Assembly: GCA_022824365.1 (NCBI GenBank)
Contig: JAJEAA010000028.1
Span: 310,001 to 374,000 of the forward strand
DNA length: 64,000 nt
Reading direction: 5' to 3'
Origin: Anaerolineae bacterium
GTDB taxonomy: Bacteria; Chloroflexota; Anaerolineae; Aggregatilineales; Phototrophicaceae
The notes under the pieces are model-generated. The model had not been told where the DNA came from and made no database searches. It worked only from the letters and a program-made list of their open reading frames with translations. The translations under genes and the position numbers were made by a program. Positions within the stretch are counted from its first letter, which is position 1. Every line of letters begins with the position of its first letter. Positions 8,664-16,800 of the stretch are shown here, one piece after another.

Positions 8664-8843
8664 TTAGCTGGCGTTCCAATTGACCTTTTTGACGTGATTT
8701 GGAGTCACAGCAAGCTTATGGCGCCCACGGAGACGACGCGCTTTCAAAACACGTCTGCCTCCACGCGTACTCATACGCTTGCGGAATCCGTGCACGCGCT
8801 TACGCCGGCGAACCTTGGGCTGCCAGGTGCGTTTGGTTGACAT
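8664..8843 (-). CDS. rpmH: 50S ribosomal protein L34
   Basis: A 59-residue ORF beginning [20 protein letters not shown] and continuing [20 protein letters not shown], which is the L34 family signature. It carries an N-terminal extension of a few residues and a slightly longer C-terminus ([14 protein letters not shown]) than the usual 44-46 residues. The start ATG follows a GAGG ribosome-binding sequence with 9 nt spacing. It is the first gene of the rpmH-rnpA-yidD-propeller-yidC-khpB operon, with a strong promoter about 45 bp upstream. No dnaA gene or DnaA boxes were seen beside it, unlike the ancestral origin arrangement. Confidence 0.96.
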   Translation of the reverse strand: MSTKRTWQPKVRRRKRVHGFRKRMSTRGGRRVLKARRLRGRHKLAVTPNHVKKVNWNAS

Positions 8844-8886
8844 TAATCAGCCTCAATTTACCCATGCCGTCAAGTCACAAGCGCGC

Positions 8887-8915
8887 AGTATAGCCGAGCT
8901 TTTGCCGCTGGTCAA
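8887..8915 (-). promoter_or_regulatory. Predicted sigma70 promoter of the rpmH operon
   Basis: On the minus strand TTGACC (8910-8915) and TATACT (8887-8892) are separated by exactly 17 bp. The predicted start of transcription gives a leader of roughly 35 nt before rpmH. Both hexamers match five of six consensus bases. Confidence 0.7.
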
Positions 8916-9034
8916 CAGCGGCTTGCCGTCGCCGCGAGTTGCCAATATGGGAACTGCTGCTGACGTTTCCGGGGCGAAGAAAACGGCGCTGACGCGGATC
9001 TGGCTAAATTGGCTGGATTTGGCCGAAGTTGCGC

Positions 9035-9064
9035 TTGACTAGGTATCCCGCGTTACAGTAGGAT
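9035..9064 (+). promoter_or_regulatory. Possible promoter of the three-gene unknown cassette
   Basis: TTGACT (9035-9040) and TAGGAT (9059-9064) are 18 bp apart on the plus strand, about 90 bp before the GTG start at 9153. The -10 element is weak, so this is a tentative call. Confidence 0.35.
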
Positions 9065-9152
9065 TGCAAAGGCGTTGCGCCACTAAATCCATGATGCAAG
9101 TTTCGGCATCGATTTGAAATCCATAATCTGCATTTCCGGGGGATGTCATACC

Positions 9153-10730
9153 GTGCTGCCGGCACAACATTGGGCATACAGCTTCTCTATCAGCGCTGAC
9201 GACATTGATAACATCACCAACCTTCTGCTAGACAAAGAGACGCCGTTATCCTCCGTTGAACTCGCTACCGAAATTGTCAAAAAGAGAGAAGACGAAGAAC
9301 GCCGGCGTTTTGCGCAACAGTACAGCGGCACCAAAGTATATAAGCCGTCTGATAGTTACCAGGTCGGTGACCGGCTGACATTCTCTTTTCTTGATTACGC
9401 CACTGGTCGCGTCGTCAATATTCGTGAGGGCAGAAGCACTGATCTGAGCCCGATAACCGTGGCCGCAGTCGAATTCGACGACATGCGCCAACAATCTCGT
9501 ATTGAGATGCGTGAATTCGTCACCGCTTACGACAACCAACACCCACTCAACGACAACACGCTGAACAAGCATCCCAGCCAAATCGAAGCCGAATATACAT
9601 TCACCGATGTCCTCAATGACCCCGATATCCATATCGTCGACCAAGTCAACGACGCCTTGGAGCGCAATCCTGACCTCGTGCGGCTAGCTGGAACCTGGTT
9701 CGTCCGAGAGTTGTTGCTGGAAGTGGATATCGGGCATCTGCATCTGGCTGAAGCTGTGCTGGATATGCACGAAGGCGGTCCTCTAAGAACGGAGCAAATC
9801 CTGCGCGAGATAGGCGGCTTGGGCGATGCGCCCCTGCCCTTGCAAGTGTTCTCATTGAACTATCAGATGAATCAGGATGAGCGCTTCGACGAAGTGGGAC
9901 CCGCCGGCACTGTTCTCTGGCATCTTACTCGCTTGCTGCCGCGGTTGGTGCGGGAAGTTCCCGACATTTTGCGCTACAAGATGGTGGAGTTTGACCGTGG
10001 CCAGCTCTCGCGCGAAATGCTGCAATTGGAATACGATCTCGATGATGAGCATTCGCCGGTGTCTTCGCCACGGCCGGAAGACGAAGTCAGTCTCACCTTG
10101 ATTTATCCGCATCGCCGCGTTGGCACATTGCCGATCAATTCCGAGACGAAATATGTTTTCCCCGCCGCCAAGACGCCGCGGATCGCGATTACTATCATTG
10201 ACGCTCTGGACAAGCAGGAGTTTCCCTGCTGGGTCGTGCATGAATTCAAGTACGTCGTCGGGCTGGCGCCGCTTTACCAGAAGCACCATTTGCCGGTTGG
10301 CGCATACGTGTATTTGAATCCCACAAATGACAAGAGCCGAATTGAGATCGAGTTTGACACCTATCGTCCCCGAACAGAGTGGATACCGGTGGTGGAGCGA
10401 CTTGATGGCAACCAATTGCGCTGCCAAACAGCCAAACGCGCCATCGGCGCCGATTATGATGAAATGATCATCGTCGGCGTGACCAACCTGCCCGAGGTCG
10501 ACAACCTGGGCAAGGAGCTTGAGGCGAAGCGTGTGCCGCTGACGGAGTTGCTTCGTGGGCTGGTTCGCGAGTTGAGCAAGCAGAATCCGCAGGGCACAGT
10601 CCATTCCAAGGTGCTGTATAGCACGCTAAATGTCTTGCGCCGCTGCCCGCCGGGACCCATGTTTGCGACATTACTGAAGAATCCGGAATTCGATTATGTC
10701 GGCGGCAACTACTGGAAGATGAGCAATTAG
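9153..10730 (+). CDS. Conserved-looking hypothetical protein, first gene of a three-gene cassette
   Basis: A 525-residue soluble protein that I do not recognise as any named enzyme. The GTG at 9153 is preferred over an earlier TTG at 9114 because GGGGGA lies 9 nt before it. Residues about 18-45 (IDNITNLL, then PLSSVELATEIV) read like a small helix-turn-helix module. Residues 60-120 form a beta-rich domain (VYKPSDSYQVGDRLTFSFLD). A helical segment has the ordered motif DERFDEVGPAGTVLWHL near residue 245. A further beta-rich C-terminal domain begins around DEVSLTLIYPHRRVGTLPIN. There is no signal peptide, membrane segment or visible catalytic triad. Gene B follows after 16 bp and gene C 3 bp after that. 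A nucleic-acid-related role is only a guess from the HTH-like part. Confidence 0.75.
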   Translation: MLPAQHWAYSFSISADDIDNITNLLLDKETPLSSVELATEIVKKREDEERRRFAQQYSGTKVYKPSDSYQVGDRLTFSFLDYATGRVVNIREGRSTDLSPITVAAVEFDDMRQQSRIEMREFVTAYDNQHPLNDNTLNKHPSQIEAEYTFTDVLNDPDIHIVDQVNDALERNPDLVRLAGTWFVRELLLEVDIGHLHLAEAVLDMHEGGPLRTEQILREIGGLGDAPLPLQVFSLNYQMNQDERFDEVGPAGTVLWHLTRLLPRLVREVPDILRYKMVEFDRGQLSREMLQLEYDLDDEHSPVSSPRPEDEVSLTLIYPHRRVGTLPINSETKYVFPAAKTPRIAITIIDALDKQEFPCWVVHEFKYVVGLAPLYQKHHLPVGAYVYLNPTNDKSRIEIEFDTYRPRTEWIPVVERLDGNQLRCQTAKRAIGADYDEMIIVGVTNLPEVDNLGKELEAKRVPLTELLRGLVRELSKQNPQGTVHSKVLYSTLNVLRRCPPGPMFATLLKNPEFDYVGGNYWKMSN

Positions 10731-10746
10731 CCAAAGGGAATGATCG

Positions 10747-11187
10747 ATGTCCCTGAGTTACCTGATAAAGCCAAGCATTGAGACGAAATTCTACATAGAC
10801 TACGACTGGTGGGAACATAGCCGCGATGACTTGCAGGTCTATTTGTTGACTCATCTGTCGCAGGAGCAACAGCAAGCGCTGCAGCACCGCGATCTGCGCG
10901 AAGTATTTGACTACGTGCATCCTGAAACCGGCGAAGTCTTTCAACTGGACACGCTCGGCCTGGCGATAAAGGAGTCTTCCCAAAGCGAGAACTTTATAGG
11001 AGAACGCATCGGCCTGATCGACAGCGTGTTTCGCGCCTTACTCGTCAACGGAAACCAGCCGCTTAGCGCGCTTGAGCTAGGAGAGATTACTGGGCGCGAT
11101 TCTGAAACAATATTGAAGACGATCGGCGGGGTGCGCATATATCGCGGCATCCGACCCCACCATCCTAGTTTAGAAGCGAATGTGTAG
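10747..11187 (+). CDS. Hypothetical protein with C-terminal HTH-like segment, second gene of the cassette
   Basis: A 146-residue soluble protein of unknown function. The N-terminal half is acidic and aromatic (KFYIDYDWWEHSRDDLQVYL). The C-terminal half has the shape of a winged-helix domain: IDSVFRALLVNGNQPLSALE, then LGEITGRDSETILKTIGG and a short basic tail VRIYRGIRPHH. The PLSALELGEI stretch resembles PLSSVELATEI near the N-terminus of the preceding gene product, hinting at a shared module. The start follows an AAGGGAATG sequence at usable distance. It lies between genes A and C with gaps of 16 and 3 bp, so the three are almost certainly co-transcribed. Confidence 0.7.
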   Translation: MSLSYLIKPSIETKFYIDYDWWEHSRDDLQVYLLTHLSQEQQQALQHRDLREVFDYVHPETGEVFQLDTLGLAIKESSQSENFIGERIGLIDSVFRALLVNGNQPLSALELGEITGRDSETILKTIGGVRIYRGIRPHHPSLEANV

Positions 11188-11190
11188 CTG

Positions 11191-11613
11191 ATGGCGCGGG
11201 TGATCAATACAAATAGTCCGGGAAAACGCCGTAGCGCCTATATGCGGACCATCGCCGAGATCCTCCGCCACCTAAGCCAACAGAAAGAAATCACCCGGGA
11301 AACGAAAGACTCGGTCGCCTGGCTGGTCTATTGCCTTCGCGGGATCGACAGCACGGTAGAAGAGTCGATGCGAGCTTGGGAAAAGCGCGGCTACTGGAAG
11401 AAATCCGACGACTTTCAGCAAAAGTGGTGGTGGGCTTCCCTCATGGCAAAGTCGATAGAAGAACTGGTCAAGACAAATAGTTGGGACAAGTTGCCGGATG
11501 CCATGGCGCGTCTCTTCCCACACGTATCCGATATTCAGATTAGCCGCATGACGCGAGACCCCAAGATCTGGCGAGGCGCCTACGGCAAACTGATGCAAGA
11601 GCCTCAGAACTGA
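11191..11613 (+). CDS. Hypothetical helical protein, third gene of the cassette
   Basis: A 140-residue basic, tryptophan-rich and mainly helical protein of unknown function. Visible segments include MRTIAEILRHLSQQKEITRE, SVAWLVYCLRGIDSTVEESM, and an aromatic run DDFQQKWWWASLMAKSIEEL. No signal peptide or membrane helix is visible. The start ATG lies 3 bp after the stop of gene B, so translation is likely coupled. I do not recognise the family; the length and composition would suit a small partner or adaptor of the two upstream proteins, but that is inference. Confidence 0.65.
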   Translation: MARVINTNSPGKRRSAYMRTIAEILRHLSQQKEITRETKDSVAWLVYCLRGIDSTVEESMRAWEKRGYWKKSDDFQQKWWWASLMAKSIEELVKTNSWDKLPDAMARLFPHVSDIQISRMTRDPKIWRGAYGKLMQEPQN

Positions 11614-11923
11614 AACAACTCAGACCGCATACATCCGCCTGCGCTTCGCATCACTCGCCCGCCTTCGGCAAGGCTACCTCTGTCAACCAGGTACAGGCGC
11701 TCGTATGCTATCCGCCCCAGCCTATCTACCCTCTGCTCATCACGATGACCAAAGAAATCTGGGCAAATTGCATAAGGTGCTGTACAATCTGTCTAGTGGT
11801 TCCTCGGACATGAGTACATAGGGGCTCAAATCTTTCAGTTGGTCCGACCTGAATATATCGCTCGTGGTGATTATGATCGCGCTGAATATATTTGGCCACA
11901 AAAGCTAAGCAGGATTTAACGGC
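11614..11923 (+). other. Intergenic region upstream of the first PucR-type regulator
   Basis: This 310-nt stretch has no convincing ORF or RNA gene. It holds a -10-like TACAAT around 11777 with a poor -35 partner (TGGGCA at 17 bp). Nearer the regulator gene there are two exact copies of CTGAATATAT at 11849-11858 and 11882-11891, 33 bp start to start. They could be sites for the adjacent regulator. No clear terminator follows the upstream cassette. Confidence 0.4.
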
Positions 11924-13582
11924 ATGAAAGCAGACGCGACTATGACACGCGCCCCCGACCTTACGGTCGAAGAAATTCGGAAACTGGCGCTGCCGCTGAG
12001 CACTCACATTCTCTCTGGCGAAGGCTTGTTGGATCGCTCAATCACCTGGACCACCGTCATCCACCCGGAAGACGACATTGCCTCCAAGAGTGTGCAGCGA
12101 CGTGAATTAATCTTGATCGCGCCACTGAGCAATCCACCAAAGGCGCATAGTGACACTGAGCTCGTTCAGTGGTCGGCGAGAGTCGACGCCTCCGCTGTCG
12201 TTTTTTGCGGTCTCGTGAGCACAACCGCGTTGGCGGAAGCCAAGTCATGTAATATGCCGGTGCTGTCTCTTTCCGACGATGTTCGAATACGCGAAGTAGA
12301 GAAGACAATCATCAGTCTGCTCGTCAACCGCAAGAGCCAGATCGAGCGGCGGGGCACACAGATATATCGTCAACTGACGCAGATATCATCGCGCAACGAA
12401 GGGATGAACGAACTGATCGCGGCGATGGCTCGCGTGACCAAGAAGACCGTCATTATCCAGGACAAGCGGCTACACGCGATTTCCCACAAACTTCAGCCCA
12501 ATCTGATAGGTATCTGGGACGATGTCGAATACTTCCTCAAGAAGCAAGACAACTTGCCCGTGGAACTGCATGACCGCCACCGCGTCGTAGAAGTCGATCC
12601 CCCGGTGCTGATGCAGGCCTTGCCGGTCTCTGGCGTTGCCCGCTTAGTCGCCCCAATCGTCACGAAGAATGTAGGGCGCGGCTATTTATCAATCGTCGGG
12701 CGAGAGAGCGATCTGGACGAAGTTGACCAACTGGTTTGTGAGCACGGCGCGGCCGCCTGCGCGTTGGAAATGGCGAAACAGAAGGCGGTAAATGAAACGG
12801 AAAAGAGGCTTCGCGGCACCTTCCTGGATCGACTTCTGCTCGGTGATGTGACCCAACAAGAGGCGATACGGCAAGGAGAACGCTTTAATCACAACATGAC
12901 GGAGACCCACGTTGCCTTCGTCTTGTCCTGGAGCGGCGCTGATCAACCTTCTCTCCGACGGCTGGAAACCTTGGTCAATTCCATCATCGTCGCGCAAGAA
13001 GCATCCGCTCTCGTTTGGACACGCGAAAAAGAAGGCGAGGTGGTCGTATTCCACGCCACTGATGCCAGCGACCCTATCGATAACAGTTTGATGCTTTCCA
13101 ACGCGTTCAGCCAAGAGCTACGGCGGCAATATCCGCAGAATCGCGTCTCCATCGGCTTGGGCCAGGTAGCGCGCGATGTAAACGCTTGGCGCTCAAGTTA
13201 TCGCGATGCTGTGCAGGCGATGGAATTGGCGGAGCGTCTGCAAACCGATATTCCGCTATTCATTGGAGACCTCGGCGTATATCAATTGATTCTGAACCTG
13301 TCCGATCGTGAAAGGCTGAGCGATTTTTGCGAGAACACCCTGGGCTTGCTCACCGAATATGACCTGCGGCAAAATGCCGACCTGATCAAGACCCTTGAAG
13401 CCTTCTTCAACTGCCACGGCAATTTATCGCAAACGGCCGAATCGCTAATCGTTCATCGCAACACCTTGCTGTATCGGATGAATCGCATCAATGAAATCGC
13501 CGGTATCGATTTGAGCCGACCCGAAACCAGGCTCGCCCTGCATCTGGCTCTGACGATACGCCGACTACTAGCCGTCGCCTAG
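11924..13582 (+). CDS. PucR/CdaR-type transcriptional regulator
   Basis: A 552-residue regulator with the PucR architecture: an N-terminal PucR-type domain (about residues 1-130, ILSGEGLLDRSITWTTVIHP), a GAF-like middle (about 155-290), a degenerate GGDEF-like CdaR domain (about 300-450), and a C-terminal HTH_30 domain (ECNGHGNLSQT-like FFNCHGNLSQTAESLIVHRN followed by TLLYRMNRINEIAGIDL). Family members respond to nitrogen-related or other small metabolites and usually act locally. It lies directly upstream of, and codirectional with, a giant glutamate synthase gene, so control of glutamate synthesis is a reasonable inference. An in-frame ATG at 11942 is an alternative start. A paralogue of the same architecture lies beyond the glutamate synthase gene. 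Confidence 0.85.
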   Translation: MKADATMTRAPDLTVEEIRKLALPLSTHILSGEGLLDRSITWTTVIHPEDDIASKSVQRRELILIAPLSNPPKAHSDTELVQWSARVDASAVVFCGLVSTTALAEAKSCNMPVLSLSDDVRIREVEKTIISLLVNRKSQIERRGTQIYRQLTQISSRNEGMNELIAAMARVTKKTVIIQDKRLHAISHKLQPNLIGIWDDVEYFLKKQDNLPVELHDRHRVVEVDPPVLMQALPVSGVARLVAPIVTKNVGRGYLSIVGRESDLDEVDQLVCEHGAAACALEMAKQKAVNETEKRLRGTFLDRLLLGDVTQQEAIRQGERFNHNMTETHVAFVLSWSGADQPSLRRLETLVNSIIVAQEASALVWTREKEGEVVVFHATDASDPIDNSLMLSNAFSQELRRQYPQNRVSIGLGQVARDVNAWRSSYRDAVQAMELAERLQTDIPLFIGDLGVYQLILNLSDRERLSDFCENTLGLLTEYDLRQNADLIKTLEAFFNCHGNLSQTAESLIVHRNTLLYRMNRINEIAGIDLSRPETRLALHLALTIRRLLAVA

Positions 13583-13725
13583 CCTGCGACCGGACCGCGC
13601 GCGCTACCATTGTCGGGATCGGTAACAGCGTCAGACGCGCGAATGGTGACATGCAATAATGATTATGCCATGCCTTTGTATAAAATGCCCAAACATACAC
13701 ACTTTATATCCATGACTTCTAGCAA

Positions 13726-13753
13726 TTGAGACGTTTTGTATGCTTGGTACAAT
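13726..13753 (+). promoter_or_regulatory. Predicted sigma70 promoter of the glutamate synthase gene
   Basis: TTGAGA (13726-13731) and TACAAT (13748-13753) are 16 bp apart, giving a leader of about 100 nt before the ATG at 13860. Upstream, ATAATGATTAT (13656-13666) is a perfect 11-bp palindrome that might be an operator, though it is short enough to arise by chance. Confidence 0.6.
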
Positions 13754-13859
13754 AGTGTATAAGATTCGTTTAATAGCTATGAAGGCATCGGCGCATTCGA
13801 TTTCAATGGCGTCAGATAATCTTATTGCCGGGACCGTTACGTTTGAAAGAGGATGAGAT

Positions 13860-16800
13860 ATGACTGCCTTGCCAAATCCTTCCTACTACGACCCCTTTGA
13901 CGATCTTCATCCCATTGATCGCGAGCATCGCGATGCCTGCGCTCTCATCTGCTCCGTTCGCAAGGGCGGGCAAGCCACACACGGCAACGTCAAGCGCACA
14001 ATTGAAGCGCTCACCCGTATGGGTCATCGAACCGGCTACATCAATGGCGAGGGCGATGGCGTCGGCGTCTTGACCGACATACCGCGTCAACTTTGGACGA
14101 AATGGTTGGCTGAAGCTGGCCTGCGTTCATCGCTGGCGACAGACCGTAGTTTCTGGGTCGCGCATGTTATGATTCCGGCGCACGATCGCGCGCGGTCGCA
14201 TAATGTCGTTGATCAGATTTGCCGTCAAATCAGCGAGGCCGGTCTGCACATTCTTGTCGACCGAGCGGGCAAGGTCAATCGACAGATATTGGGACCCAAC
14301 GCCGAGAAGAACGAGCCTGTGTTTTGGCAGATAGCCGGTATCAACGGGCAAGTCCCAGCCGGCGACCTCGACCGGACCCTCTTTGAACTGCAGGTTCAAT
14401 TGGAGCGAGAGTTGGAAGTTCACTTTCCTTCTTTCTCCTCCCATAGCGTCGTGTATAAGGTACAAGGCACTATCGAAATACTGCGGCGCTACTACCCGGA
14501 ATTGCGCGACCCTGATTACGCCTCGGCAATCACAATGGGACATGCGCGTTACAGCACGAATACCAATCCCATATTTGAGCGCGCCCAGCCCTTCAATTTG
14601 ATTGGTCACAACGGCGAGTTCAATACGATTTCCCGTTTTCGTTTGGAATCGGAAATGCTTGATTTTCCGATGATCGACAGCGGCTCCGATTCGCAAGATG
14701 TTGACCGCACCATTTACGCTCTGTGCATGCGCTATGGGCTGGATCTCGTGGAGGCGATGGAGCTCATCTTCCCGCCATTCGAACACGACCTGATTCAGAA
14801 TGCGCCAGAGATTCACGCGATGTACGACGAGATGCGCCAATCTTTCGGGCCCTTTGCGCAGGGTCCGGCGGCGGTTGTCGCGCGGCTTGGAAACCAGACC
14901 GTTTTCAGCGTCGACGCCTTGGGACTGCGCCCGCTTTGGTATGGTGAAACGGAGAAAGAACACTTCATCACATCAGAACGGGGCGTTTATGCCCTGGATT
15001 CGATGTCGATCAGCCCCAAGCCGATGGCGCCAGGCGAGAAGATTGCGATGACAGTCAACACTGGGCAAGCCATTGAGGTGATGGATTACCCGGCGATTCA
15101 GCAGTACGTCTACAGCAAATACCGTGATCGCAAACCCTATGACTCCGCCGCCGGCGGCATCTGGCTTGCGGACTCCACAACGGGTTCACCCACGACTGGA
15201 AATGGCTACCCCATGCGCAATGGCGGCAATGGCGGCCAGCAAGCGCAAGCTCAACCGGCGCCTGTTGCCGTGCTTGAGCGCGTCGCTGAGCCAGTGAAAA
15301 CCGCGACGAAACTGCCCTGGTCTGATTCGCCGGTTAAAGTCAACGCTGCTGTTATGTCGGGCTTCGGTTGGGAACGTTATCATGTAGAGATCGTCTCAAG
15401 TTTATCGCAGAACGGAAAAGAACAGATCGGCTCGCTCGGCTGGGATGGTCCGCTCGCCGCTTTGAGCAATACACGCGCAAACCTGGCCGATTTCTTCAAA
15501 GAGACCATCGCTGTGGTCACCAATCCCAGTATTGATCGTGAACGAGAGCAAGCGCAATTCTCGTCGCAAACCTTGATTGGTTGCCGGCCCGAGATCGCCG
15601 CCGGGCGTGACGATGACGCCACGCTAATCCGGTTGCAGATCCCTCTGCTTTTGGGCACAATCCCGGAATTCGACGATGTAGAAACCGTTCGAGAAATTGC
15701 TGCAAAACATGGCACCATGCTGCTTGAAGACCTGGTTGACATCTTTGACGAAAAGACCGCCTTCCTTTCAATGGGTTGCCCGATGGATACCACTGTCGAT
15801 TTGGCGGTGGAAACCTTGCAGAAGCGAGCGGTGGACGCCGTCGCCAATGGGGCGCAGTGCATCGTTCTTGACGACAGCCACATCGCGACCGGGGAGGAAC
15901 TGTACATCGACCCGCTGCTCGTAGTAGCGGCGATCGACAAAGCTTTGCGTCAGTCGGATACGACGCCGAACCTGCGCCGCCGCGCCGGAATCGTGGTGCG
16001 CTCGGGCGCGCTTCGTGACCTGCACGATCTGGCCATCTGCCTCAGCCTTGGCGCGAACGCCGTCCTGCCCTATGCGATGTACGCAGTCGGCTTGGGCACA
16101 GCGCCGCGCGGCAGCAAACGACCGCTTGACGAAGCGCATGTGAAGACTGCCCTCGACAATACCTTGAAGGCGGTACACGGCGGCCTGCAGAAAATCACAT
16201 CGACAGTAGGCTGCCACGAATTGCGCGGCTATGGCCATAGCTTCAGTTCTATCGGCTTGTCACGAAACATCGCAAACATACTCGGCACACCTAATTACTT
16301 CGGCTCCACCGGACGCGGCTTAACCTGGACTTCCGTCTACGAGGACGCGCAAGAACGGGCGGGTGAATTTCGTGGCGAAACGCGCGCGCGACTAAAGAAC
16401 CCCGAACGCTTCTATCCCAAGATGTGGAAGAAGGCCGAAGCGGTCGCACACGGTGAAATGCAGTTTGATGACTACACGGAAACCTTGCTCGGCCTGGAAG
16501 ACAAGATGCCGGTCTCGCTGCGCCATATCCTTGGACTGAGAGAATGTGACGCGCCCATCCAAGCGGAAGAAGTCGATATCAGCATCAAGGGCTACGATAT
16601 GCCCGTCTTGATCAGCGCGATGTCCTTCGGCTCTCAAGGCGAGTTGGCATACCGGTCGTATGCGGAAGCCGCGCATCTGCTCAACATAATCTGTATGAAC
16701 GGCGAAGGTGGGGAGATTCACGACATCCTCGGCCGGCACCCGCGCAACCGCGGGCAACAAGTCGCCTCTGGTCGCTTCGGCGTGAACATCGCTTTTCTAA

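Noticed and set aside
8844-9152. Possible replication origin beside rpmH
   Set aside because: dnaA and dnaN are absent and no DnaA-box-like TTATCCACA sequence was seen; only the rpmH promoter is evident.
13779-13856. 25-codon upstream ORF in the glutamate synthase leader
   Set aside because: It has no ribosome-binding site and no biased codon run, so it is probably chance.
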